Source: Coprinus comatus (Eukaryota > Basidiomycota > Agaricomycetes > Agaricales > Agaricaceae). Taken from it: a DNA stretch of 64,000 nucleotides. Position numbers and translations under genes: made by a program. The notes beneath the pieces are model-generated. The model was given only the letters and a program-made list of their open reading frames with translations, did no database searches and had not been told where the DNA came from. The first letter of the stretch is position 1, and each line of letters opens with the position of its first letter. Positions 38,431 to 49,719 of this stretch are shown piece by piece. The stretch covers positions 186,001 through 250,000 of the forward strand of contig JAWPGT010000012.1 in assembly GCA_034638255.1 (NCBI GenBank). Direction: 5' to 3'.

Positions 38431-40953
38431 TCATTGTCCTGTGCAGGGAGCAGTAGGTACGGCAGCAAATAATCCATCATACATGTTCGGGTAGTCACAA
38501 CCAGCAATAGGGACGATACCGCCTTCGTTGTCGTCATCATTAAACCACCCATCAACACCACTGGTAACCTGGCTGGGAGCAGCGGTAAATGTTGCAGGAG
38601 GAAGAGTAATAACAGGCGCGGTGTTCGTATATGTGGGAAGCAGGGAAACTGGTACAACCGCGTTAATTATACTTGGAGGTGGCCAAGGGTATTGAGTGGA
38701 AACTGCAGCTGGGATGGAAGATGGTGTTCCAGTTTGCCAAGGTCGATAATTTCCGTCAAATGGTTGAGAATTCGATCCTAATGATTCACATCTTCCTAGA
38801 GCTGTACGAGGATCGCGAGGAATCCAACCATTGCGGAGACCAAGTTGATATGACCATAGCGGTATTTCTACGCGGCCTGCTTCAGAAGCACCAATCTACC
38901 ATTTTTCTGTGAGTTGTGTGAAGAAACACTTCGTATTCTGCTCACCTTCCAAGTCCAGAAGAAGAAATCTCCCAAAGCGTCAAACGAAGCCATGACGAAG
39001 TTTTGAATGCCCTGCTTCATAGTTGCGTTATAATTCTCCCAATCATCGAACTCTGGGCATTGAGGATTGTTTGACTTTGAACCAGCTCCAAGGAGGAACA
39101 ATCCACAATCGTTAGGCGAAGCAGCGAACTCTCCAGCGAAGTATAGACCAAAGTTTCTTCTCCTACAAAGATCGTGAGGACCTGATAAAGAAAGAAAGAA
39201 AAAAAGAACGATTGGTTACTGACGAGTTATTGGAGCTTACTCCCCAAGCATCGCAGGCAAGTAGTGGCCAAACACCCCCAGGTCGACCATCAGATCCATC
39301 CGCAGCAATTGGAGTGGGAGGCCTTCCTGAGAATGAGAAATATGGGTGTTGGTCTAGAATCACTCGATCAGATCCCGGCAAAAATCCTTCCCAAGATTGC
39401 ATGTTGAATCCATCATGAATGGCAATGTACTATCAAGACAATGTTAGTGGAATCAAAATATGCAAGAGGAAAAAGCAAGCACATACAGGTCCATTGCCCT
39501 CCCCTCTACCGGTTATCGCTCTAATCATGTCATGGGCCCGAAGGTAAAAGCTCCTAACAGGATCTGCTCCAATATCCCCAACACGAGCCTCATTGACAAT
39601 TCCGATAACCGGAACAACGTTCTTATACTGCGGTTGGGAAATGAACTCCACGAACAAACGAAGGTAATACAATGTCCTCTCGGCGTTGGCAATGCCCATG
39701 TTTCCAGATAGGAAATTAATAGCGCCCAATCTATTGAATCGTTGAATAAGGGCAACTGTGAAACAATGAAAAGGCAAGTGACTCACTTTCCAGAATGATT
39801 CCAGCCTATAGTTAATAATTGATCGGTAAGTACGCTTAAATAACACAAAGTAAGTAATCAATATACCGTTTTGTGATCCCGGAACAGCATGTAGATCAAG
39901 GCAAACCCTCAATCCATATTTCCTTGCCCAGTCGAGGATTCGGAGGAAATATCTGTCAAACAGGTCCCATCAGCGCCACGCCACTTGAATGATTCAGCCC
40001 AAAGTTCTGAACTCACTTCCAAGACGTCTTGGCAAGATATGGTTCTCCTGGCCAAGTTTCGATAGCCCAGAAGCCGATAGGTACCCGCAAGAAGTTCAAT
40101 CCAGCGCCTTCATATCAGTGTCAGTGATGAAGCTATAAAAGTAGATACTAAAATATCGGTGTTTACCTGCAATTTCCGCAATATCGTCTTCCGTCTGACA
40201 AAGCTCTTAGTGGGAATGGAGGAAAAACAAATACGAAGTAACTCACAATGAAATTAGCATAATGTTCCTCAAGTTGATCCAATCCTCCATTCGCTTGATC
40301 AGCAGCCATTGCCTGACTCAGCTCGAATTCGTCTGATGTTCCGGGGTATCGTTGGAATAATGCGGGACTGATAAATGGTTCCAAAACAAAAAGACCGCCA
40401 AGGTTAACTCCATGAATCCTATCCACCCCCATTTCCAACTGGTATTCAATGGTGGTGTCCATGAATTTGGACGAGCATTATCGTTGAATGGATTTTCGGG
40501 ATCTTGAACCCAATAACCACCAAACGGATTGCTGTATTTGAATGTAGTACCATTCTCCGTGGTAACAGTAGAGCCATCTCCTCCGGTCTGTAAAAAACCA
40601 TGATTCATCATTTATTTTTAGAAAAAAATTCATCAACCCACAATAATTCTAACCACCTGAGTTGGACTTGGATTTACTGTACCATCTCCTCCAATATTCG
40701 AGCCCTGTTCACTTGTCGAATCTCCTGAACCATTATTCCTTGCATTCCTAACCAACACCACAGGAAGTACCACAGCCAAAACGATGATAATGACAAGCGC
40801 CACTGCTGTAAGCAAGAGAATCTTCTTCCTCGATCCACCAGACTTCGGAGCCCTTGGAAGCTCTTTCTCACTTTGGACTACCCCAACATAGGATCCACGG
40901 TCGTCATTAGCACGTATAAGTTGACTCGAAGTCGAATTCGGGCTGGCGTCCAT
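38431..40953 (-). CDS. Membrane-anchored GH5 exo-beta-1,3-glucanase, copy 1
   Basis: This is a type II membrane protein. An about 40-residue cytosolic head precedes a single helix (ILLLTAVALVIIIVLAVVLP), a Gly/Ser/Asn-rich stalk and the GH5 catalytic domain. Domain landmarks are [65 protein letters not shown], the acid/base Glu in [23 protein letters not shown], and the nucleophile Glu in [17 protein letters not shown]. It continues with FFFWTWKI and a Ser/Pro/Thr-rich C-terminal region rich in TPSSIPAA and LPPATFTAA. Such enzymes trim beta-1,3-glucan in the fungal cell wall. About ten short introns separate the exons. A close paralogue lies at 44200-46795 in the same orientation, with the same domain order and similar intron positions. 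Confidence 0.92.
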
Positions 40954-42878
40954 TTTTTATAATAATAATAAAAACCACGCTTCAAGTCGTTTTCCTCCAG
41001 TCTTCCTTGGGATGAATTGAAAAGAAGTCGGTACGAGGAGGATTTATGAAGAAGAACTGGGAGAACTGGGAGCAAAGGATTAGTTGGCCGCTTATCAGTT
41101 AAGTAGACGCGTTTACGACGGACCGGAAGGGAAGGGAGTGGGCGGGGGAAGAGGAAGGCCAAATAAAGAGGCGTTATGCACCCGTGTGTTTAAAAGGTAA
41201 TTTTGCGCGCAAGCCTAAGACATTTCAAGGTCCCCTCCCCTTCGGTTCTTGACATGGTTCGTTTATGCATTTGCGGTTATTTGCGGCGGCCATACTTAAA
41301 TAGTTGACAATCCTTGAACTAGTGATCAACGGTATATGTTCTCCGTTGTTTGACGGCTTTTTTTAACCCATACAAGTCAACACGCATGTCAAGACGTGGG
41401 ATCCTGTAAACATGTCCTTGATTGGTGTCAATGCCTTGTGTTTTGCAGCCAAAAAAACGTCCTCATGACTTACCTTTCTAAAGATAAAGTGACCTGATGG
41501 CAACACACCCATTTACCTGGTAACAACATTGAATTGATAACAATGTGTTTGGTTTGATGTTGGAACCTTGTAAACCGCAAAAGACCGCAAGGGACCAAAT
41601 TCGGCCCTGGAAAATATTATTCTCCTGATCCGGATGATGTATGACCCTGCTACTGCGGAGAAATATCTTATGAATGGAGATCAAGGGTTGGACTCTCGGA
41701 AGCGCGCCAAAAATGATGATATATAAGTTGGGGATTTTGTCTCGAGTTTGCCACTGATCCGATTTTCGACTAATGTTGCAGTTAATGGCATGAAAAATGA
41801 AGTGCCCATTTCTAACAAACAACGCCTCTCAACGTGCTCCACAATCCCCTAAGTTTTCGTGGAGTGTATCATCGTGGTCTTTAGTTTGGTCTAGGCGAGT
41901 CTTATCGGAGTCATAGCGCCAAGTCAGCCTTAACCAATGTCTCCAAGTATCTTTGAAACATGTTCCCCAGACACCTTCATTGGTATAAAAAAAATCAAAA
42001 CCTCGTAATGTCTGCTAAAAAGGCTTGAGGCAAAAAAAATTTAAACTCCACAGATCTTTCCGAAAAAGTGTTTCCTTATATTATTACCCGCCATCGGTCC
42101 AATGACGGAACAAATGCCGGTAATACTATAGTTTTTACTGGCACACACTGTGCTCAGTGCGTGTTTTGTCACTGGGATTTAATACTTACACTACCACAAT
42201 CATTGCACAGTTACTTACGTGAAGGGTCACGGAATCACCAATATAAACCTTGTTCATAACACTAGGGATACCATCGCCTCCTGGCCTGAGCGCTGAGCTG
42301 AAATCAAGGTGATCCATCTGAGCTGATCCGACCAGAGGTCCCCGTTCTGGCAGCAGTGGTCAGTGATTGCCCCTTAGGGCCCTTTCGGGAACCAAGTCCG
42401 ATCGCGCAAGCGTAGGTATACTACTAGTACGAGAGCACCGCTATGATATCAATACTCCATGATTGATAATGCATCGAGGACCGAAGTATGTTGAACGAAC
42501 CAAATAACAACCCCTCATGTAGTAGTAACTGGACAAATATGTAGTACGTGTTTGTGCCTATTTTCCCATTACTGTCAGTGAAGACTGGGCGATGCATCGA
42601 TGAACGCTAACCTTGACGTTCTTAGTGTCCCATCCACCGACCACCTGCCTCCCTTCTCCCTGCCTTTGAACGACTGCTTGAGCAACCACAAATATTTTTG
42701 TTATGTCTAATTTACCTCGTGTGGTGCATTGTGATTCACTTCAACCAGAATAAATATCCTGATATCCTCAAGTAGTTCCTTTATTTGATTTTATTTCGAA
42801 TGATTACTGACAGCGGAAACCCATCATGGACTCATGATAGTTTCAGATCCAGTAAGCAGTGAAAGTCTCTGAAGTACC
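40954..42878. other. Intergenic region upstream of GH5 copy 1
   Basis: No convincing exon is present. The part at about 42280-42430 is noticeably GC-richer and more structured than its surroundings, but matches no RNA that I recognise. The rest is AT-rich and featureless by eye. Confidence 0.45.
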
Positions 42879-43373
42879 ATGAGTCTTGATATATGTCGTC
42901 TCAAATTCATCTCATCTAATAAGATAACTAATAGTTTACTGGCAGACCAAGACTTACGAAATGAAATACCTGGTCAAGTTGCTTCAGTAATAGAGTCTAC
43001 TATAGCTCTAGTACCCATCGTTGCCACGCCCGAGCCCATCAAATCCAATCCAGAAACAGACATTACACCCAGAGTCACAGTTTCTCCCATTCTATCATCG
43101 TTATCTCAAGGTTCCGAACATCATTCATCCGACAATAACAGCATCATATTTTTTGATCCTCATACTGGAGAAGAAATTCCACTCGTTCAATTGCCAATCG
43201 AACATTCCAATACCAAAAAGAGTAGTGGATCTCATCAACTCTCTTTGCCTCTCCCCAACAACACACTGCAACGGTACCTCAATAATTACAAACTGATTCA
43301 TGCACTCCGCCTTCAATTCATGATGAAGATGCTGACCAGATCCACCAACCTAACCCCCAAAACGACGAGTTAG
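42879..43373 (+). CDS. Hypothetical protein between the GH5 paralogues
   Basis: A 164-codon frame starts with MSLDICRLKFISSNKITNSL. The middle is Pro/Thr/Ser/Glu-rich (TPEPIKSNPETDITPRVTV, FFDPHTGEEIPLVQLP). No domain was recognised. Near 43290-43300 another frame gives a more natural acidic end (IHDEDADQIHQPNPQNDELA) that stops near 43397, so an intron or a one-base error may lie there. There is no evidence of expression. It could be the remnant of a larger gene or a lineage-specific protein. Confidence 0.35.
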   Translation: MSLDICRLKFISSNKITNSLLADQDLRNEIPGQVASVIESTIALVPIVATPEPIKSNPETDITPRVTVSPILSSLSQGSEHHSSDNNSIIFFDPHTGEEIPLVQLPIEHSNTKKSSGSHQLSLPLPNNTLQRYLNNYKLIHALRLQFMMKMLTRSTNLTPKTTS

Positions 43374-44199
43374 CATTGCAACCTTCCTGGGAATAAAGGA
43401 GTTGTCAGATGTAGGAAATGAGGGAGTTGGTCATCGTGACATTGTGTGGATTCGTTTAATTTGTATTCCAACCCTAGTGCATTTCATTTTGAATCTAAAT
43501 TGCCGATTTTGAAAAAACAATTCCGAACTATCCCCCTAGATCATCCTCTACCCTACATATTTGATTTTCTTCTCATCATATTGCCTTAACCACATCGTTC
43601 ATCTTGCTGCAAACCATTGACTTGAACAGCACCTGACAGCACCTATGTTCAAAATTGTACCATGCACGCGGATATTTGTGTTCACGCTTTCCCTAATGAA
43701 ATACACATCTCTACTTTATTTATACAAATTATACTTGAGTGTATTAATATATGGGGTTTCGACTGAAGTGTATCGAGGCTGAGGCCTAAGGGATTGAGAT
43801 TGGGGTTGAAAGCCAGGTGTTATCGATTGTACCATATGCAAAAAGGAACCCAAGTGTTATATATAGATTATACTCTCCTAAAAACCGTAGAAATTAGCAT
43901 GATTTACTAACGGTATATCCCCCATCATAATGGCTACTACTTCCTTAACGCTCTTCCATCATCAATAAAATCGATCCTCATCATGTTTCGTTTTACATTC
44001 ATTTTATAATGGCTCATTAAGCATCAATAAATCACTGATTTCATTTTCTTCCTGCACTGACTCTGTATCATTCCTCTATATACGACATCCAATTAAATTA
44101 AATTAAGATCAAAAACTATCCCAAGTCCATATAAAAGCTAGAGTTCGTAGAAGAGACAAACGAAAACACAAGTAAGAAACAAACAAAAAAAATCCGACT
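43374..44199. other. Intergenic region downstream of GH5 copy 2
   Basis: The sequence is AT-rich with no coding or RNA feature seen. The part nearest 44200 should contain the 3' UTR of GH5 copy 2. Confidence 0.5.
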
Positions 44200-46795
44200 T
44201 CAAAGTCCAGTGCAAGGCGCCGTAGGTATACTAGCAAAAACACCATCATATTCATTCGGATATACACACCCAGCTACAGGCCCAACACCTCCTTCTCTAT
44301 CCTCATCATTAAACCATCCATCAGCAGAACGCGTAGCCTCACTTGTAGCTGCCGTAAAAGTAGCAGGTGGAAGTGTAATAATAGGTGCTGTATTAGTATA
44401 TGTAGGAAGCAATTCTATCGGGACCTCAGCTCCAGTGATAGTCGCGGGTGGCCAAGGGAATTGTGAAGAAGACGCGGCTGGTATGGAGGATGGTGTTCCA
44501 GTTTGCCAAGGTTCATAGTTTCCATCGAATGGATTCGATTCTGTTCCTAATGATGCGCATTTACCCAAAGCAGTACGAGGATCTCGTGGTATCCATCCAT
44601 TTCTAAGACCAAGTTGATATGACCACAGTGGAATTTCTACGCGGCCGGCTTGAGAGGGTCCAATCTACCAATAGATCATGAGGCACTTGTAGAAATATCA
44701 TTTTAATTTGGTACTCACCTTCCACGTCCAGAAAAACCAATCACTAAAAGCATCAAATGAGGCCAAAACAAAGTTTTGCAGAGCTTCTTTCATAGTATTG
44801 TTATAAGATTCCCAGGCGTCGTATTCTGGACATTGAGGATTGCTAGATACCGCTTCGGTACCAAGTAAGAACAGTCCGCAATCATTTGGTGACGCCGCAA
44901 ATTCTCCAGCAAAATTGAAACCAAAATTTCTTCTCCTATGGTTGTAGGTGTATAAATGGTATCATTCAAGAATCCAGAACATTGTTCACTCACGAATTAT
45001 TCGTTCTAGCTGCCCAAGCATTACATGCACGGGCTGGCCATACCCCTCCAGGTAACCCATCGGCTCCAGGCTCAGCAATTGGGTCTAATTGAATACCCCG
45101 AACGAAAAGTAAGGATGTTGATCTAAAATGATTCTATCAGATCCCTGCAAGAACCCATCCCAAGTTCCTATCTGGAAATTATCGTGTATAACAATATACT
45201 GGCCGCACACCAAAAATCAGTTTAAATTCCAGAAAAGAAAGAGCGATACATACAGGGCCATTTCCCTCTCCACGCCCAGTGATGCTCCTAATCATGTCAT
45301 GAGCTCGGAGGTAGAAACTCGTGATTATGTCGCTTCCTATGCTATCCGCGCGAACTTCATTGATTATACCAATAGCCGGTACAAGGTTTCTGTATTCTGG
45401 CTGGGAGATGAATTCCACCAGCACCCGGAGATAGTATAATGTTCTCTCGGCATTGGCAAGCCCCATGTTTCCAGCGAGAAAGTTTATGGATCCCAATCTT
45501 CATTAATTGGTGAGTCATATGTACTGTACCAATATAAGAGGCAGATCCCTACCTTCCAGAATGATTCCAGCCTGCCGTTCAAAAAGGAGAAGTAAGCCTT
45601 AGTCTATTAGTTTACAGTTTGACCAAAATTGTGGCGTACCGTTTTGAGATCCCGGTACAGCATGAAGATCAAGACAGACCCTTAAGCCATATTTACGTGC
45701 CCAATTCAAGACGCGTAGTAGATACCTGTGGTACTAACTTTAAATTCTCCCAAGTAGTATGAGGGGCGCGTTACTTACTGCCAAGATGTCCTGGAAAGAT
45801 ACGGTTCCCCTTCATACGTTTCAATGGCCCAAAATCCAACAGGTATTCTCAAAAAGTTCAGTCCAGCACCTTCGTATAGGGGTCAGCGATGTATCGTCAA
45901 ATACTAATACTGAAACCAAACTACCTGCAATATCTGCGATATCGTCTTCTGTCTGTGACAGAAGTCTTGGTAAAAAAGCATTAAGGAGAATTTACGAAAG
46001 GAGCTTACAATAAAGTTAGCGTAGTGATCCTCAAGTTGACGCAATCCTCCATTTGCTGTATCAGCTGCCATTGCCTGACTGAGTCCAAATTCATCTACCG
46101 TTCCGGGATATCGTTGGAATAATTCCGGGCTGATGAAAGGCTCCAAGACGAAAAGACCACCTAGATTGACACCATATATTTTATCTACACCCCATCTCCA
46201 ACTAGCATTCAGTGGTGGTGTCCAGGAATTGGGTCGAGCACCATCATCATATGGATTGGTTGGATCTTGTACCCCTGTTTGAAAACAGAATTAAAACGAG
46301 AAGATTTTTTATCAAACTTTCTTACAGTAACCTCCGAACTGGTTTTGGTATATAAACGTAGTACCATTCTCTGTGGTTACAGTAGAACCGTCTCCTCCGG
46401 ACTTTTAAAATAGTACCATGATTAGTATGTATCATCAGAGTACAGGTTTCAAAACGTACAATAGCCCCAACAGGCGAAGTTGGGTTTGTTTCTTCGTTAC
46501 CATCTCCAGTACCACCATCTCCTCCCGCATCAGCTGGGCCACGATCATCTACCGCATTCCCACTTTGACGATTTCTATTCCTTTCCCTTACCAATACCAC
46601 GGGTAAAACCACGGCTAATATGATGACAACAAGCGCCAGAGCGATGACGAGGAAGATGATTTTACGCCTAGTCCAGAATTTCTGGGAACCTTGAGGGACT
46701 ACTTTCTCGCTTTGTACTGCTTCGCCAGAAGAACCTCGTTCGGAGTCTGCGGGACGCAGTGACTGACTCGGTCTTGAGCCCTGGTTGAGTTCCAT
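44200..46795 (-). CDS. Membrane-anchored GH5 exo-beta-1,3-glucanase, copy 2
   Basis: This is a paralogue of the gene at 38431-40953 with the same architecture. A cytosolic head ([20 protein letters not shown]) precedes a membrane helix ([20 protein letters not shown]), a stalk and the GH5 domain. The domain shows [19 protein letters not shown] and [20 protein letters not shown]. The acid/base Glu lies in GIINEVRAD and the nucleophile Glu in [16 protein letters not shown]. The C-terminal Thr/Pro-rich region is also alike ([33 protein letters not shown], ending TAPCTG plus one residue). Both copies replace the usual Pro after the catalytic NE with another residue (Ala or Val). The domain reads through without damage once its short introns are removed. 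It presumably acts on cell-wall beta-1,3-glucan outside the plasma membrane. Confidence 0.92.
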
Positions 46796-47782
46796 TTTTC
46801 AAGTCGTTTGGGAGTTCTAGAGAACTGCGAATTTTCCGAGGAAAAAATGATATAACGTATCCCACACTGCGGGCCACACGGATGGGAATGTGATCTTGAA
46901 AACGAATCGTCAATTTCGACATACTTATGCTTAAGTAGTCACCGGAGTTTCAGTGTGGTATAAAAATATACATATCCTCGTGACATTCGGTCTCGATATC
47001 GCCGCTTTGAGGCTTCCAAAATGTTAGGCATGGTTTAAGCCTGGAAGTTATTGGCGAGGAGTGGAGTCAAGTGATTGCGGAGCAGTAGTATTATCCTACG
47101 GCTGATGTTGCCGGGGATTTCGATTGCTTGTAAGGTATAATACGTGTAGTGTGTTTTTCATTCCAGAGGAAACAACACCAAAGCTGGCGATATGTCACTT
47201 CCTCTGTCTGTACATTGTTGCACGTGCATATATTCCGGAACACCAAGACATGTTACATTACTGGCATCATTCTAACTTTCTCTGATTCTTCAATCCTGAT
47301 ATTTGGCAAAGGATGTAAGCGCTTCCAAGTGTCATAGTATATCGCGTTGATTGACCATGTGTTGTGTACTTTGAGGACAAAAAAAGGTTTCAATGAGCGT
47401 TTGACCTTTGAAGTTGTGGTCTGAGCCAAGTGTGCATTCGCCAAGCGTTCCAGGGATGCAGTCACGTGTTCAGCTGTCGCTTCATCTTCGTCGTCCAATG
47501 ACGATGAAGCTTGACCCTAGCGTCTACACTTGCGCCCATACTTGCTGCAGAAGCTTGAAGTAAGTATCGATGTCAGAACTAATGCATATGATTAACACTG
47601 ACGGTGTAATGCTAGCACTGCCTAAAACATCTTCCATTTAGAATTTCAAATATCATCAGTGATCCGATTATAACAGGTGCAAGATTAATTCTATATCACT
47701 CTCAAAGGTACTTAACCCATATAAATAGGGGCTATTGGCACAAAAAAAAATACCCTTCATAGTTGTTACGATCTATTATACT
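46796..47782. other. Intergenic region with TATA-like element before the F-box-like gene
   Basis: This lies between the start of GH5 copy 2 and a divergent F-box-like gene. A TATAAATA at about 47720-47727 lies 56-63 bases before the ATG at 47783. A minus-strand frame of 81 codons at 47253-47498 has no recognisable feature. Nothing else was seen. Confidence 0.45.
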
Positions 47783-49368
47783 ATGTCCTCTCAAGGAAAT
47801 CCATCGCCTTGCCGAAGATATCTTACCAACTGAGATCTGGGACGAGTGTTGGCAATATGTTGACATAAAGGATATGTGGAGTGTACGTTTGGTCTGCAAC
47901 GTATTTGCGAGGACCGGCCAAATGTACATATACCGCATCTTACACTCCTGGTCACCCAACTCGGAGGACGTCGAGGACAGAAATTGGGATATGTGGTGCA
48001 AACATTTTCTTTGGTCCTCAAAGAGATTTGTAGTCGTCGCGACTGGTCCTTTTTCCAAGTATGTCGAGGAATGGAGTTTCAGTGGTATAGAAAATACACG
48101 AACTCTCAACGACACAAATGCGAATCTCCGGGGAATTGGTGTTTTGATCGACGCTTATTCGACTGCTCTTACTATCTTCCTTAACTGCCTCTCTCTATAT
48201 TCTAATCTTCACACAATCACTCTTACATCTATCAAAGTCGATAAAGAAGTATACGAAGCACTCCAATATGTTCCGTCGCTCCAAAATCTTGCACTGGTAG
48301 AAACAAATACATACTTCGACCAGATCCTTCAAGGGTATCTCCATGGCCTCTTAAACGCCTGCGTATTGTAACAAACGATAGGCATGAGGAAGACGAAGTT
48401 GTTGATCTACCTATAGTCAACTCTACATGCTTAAACACACTGATCCTTCATTCCTACGAATTCTCACAAGCATGTCTCCAGCCATTCATAAAGTTAGGAG
48501 AACATCTCAAGTTATTAACTCATCTTTCTATGAATCTCACACAAAATACTATGGATCTCTTCCGCGGCATTCTACAGCTATGTACGGCCCTGGAAACACT
48601 TGAAGTCAATGATTTCGGTTATAAAGATTCTGTCAACATCCGGTACCCGACATCTTTCTCTTTCCTTCCTCCAATTTCGAATTATCATGGTCCAGCATAT
48701 TTAGCAGCTCGGGTCTTTCATTCATCACTTTTAAAAAGTTTATCAATTCACAGTGGAAGATCCAGGGAATACGGCTACACTTATCCACAATTATACCAAT
48801 TTCTTAGACCATTATTCAACCAGATACCTTACCACCTTGCTTTCGTTTGCATCGACCCCGCACCTGAACTCTTTGTTACTTTCTCAAGTATCTTTCTCAC
48901 ATGTTGGATCGTTATATATATGTTATAACGACGATACACATTTCGATCCTACAAGAGAAGAAATTAGGACAATCTATTTGGATAATAAACAACCGTTTAA
49001 ATGGAAAATAAGACCTGGAACAACAATGATGGTTCGTCTTTTTGTTTATCATTCCTAACTTATATAACTATAATACAAAAAAACTAATGCTTTAATCCTT
49101 ATAATAACAGGGCATACTCGACCGATTAGCTATAAATGAAATATCCCTTCCACGCAATATAGAAAAAATATGTTTTACTCAAGCAGATCCATATAGTAGT
49201 CGTATGGTAACAACGGAAGAACAGAGGGAATATCTGGATAAGTTTTTGTTGTGGTATCCTGAACTCAAGTTCTTTCAAGTAGGAGAAAATGCACCGTTGA
49301 TTAGGGAAAGTGGAAGGAAACCTTGGCATCAAGTTCGACTTAGTATATCAGCGGTACATTCAATGTAA
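47783..49368 (+). CDS. F-box/LRR-like protein with frame breaks
   Basis: A degenerate F-box lies at the N-terminus (EDILPTEIWDECWQYVDIKD, then MWSVRLVCNVFARTGQ), followed by leucine-rich irregular repeats (LHTITLTSIKVDKEV, VPSLQNLALVETNTY, LETLEVNDFGYKDS, LLKSLSIHSG). The C-terminal exon after an intron at about 49029-49109 ends in QVRLSISAVHSM. The only ATG near the TATA-like element, at 47783, is out of frame with the F-box. The frame changes again near 48340 (one extra G in GGG gives QGVSPWPLKRLRIV) and near 48830. Either the locus is decaying or the sequence has indel errors. Similar single-base breaks in essential genes of this window favour errors for at least the GGG site. The substrate is unknown. 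Confidence 0.6.
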
Positions 49369-49719
49369 TACGTTCTCTATGTATTACTATTTATTGTACG
49401 CATCTAGTCACCTCCAAAAATCTTGTTAGTATAGTCTAAAATACTTTCTTTGGCCATCCGATCCAGATATTCCTGTAATGCGGTGGGTTATCTTGGTTCT
49501 ACATGAGCCTGGCTCTATAAGTTTGTTTGAACAGTTAGTTTGGCCCTTGGATGTATTTCAGCACTACATAAATTATCTGTGTGTAAGAATGATAGATTAA
49601 GTCATGATACATAGGGGTAATTGGATGGGAAATGTTTAAGAGATAAGATAAGATAATTTTTCACATCACCTTCTCCATCCCCATCAAGGTCTCTTCTCTG
49701 CTAATTAAAACCAGTACAA
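49369..49719. other. Short intergenic region
   Basis: These 351 bases separate the F-box-like gene and the TFIIIC subunit gene, which run in tandem. No feature was recognised beyond a pyrimidine-rich stretch just before the next ATG. Confidence 0.5.

Noticed and set aside
42440..42460. Sarcin-ricin-loop-like word suggesting an rRNA fragment near the GC-rich island
   Set aside because: Only about ten bases agree with the universal loop, and the flanking sequence does not match large-subunit rRNA.
47253..47498. 81-codon minus-strand frame beginning MDDEDEATAEHV
   Set aside because: It has a plausible start but no recognisable family and no neighbouring exons that extend it, so it stays below reporting level.
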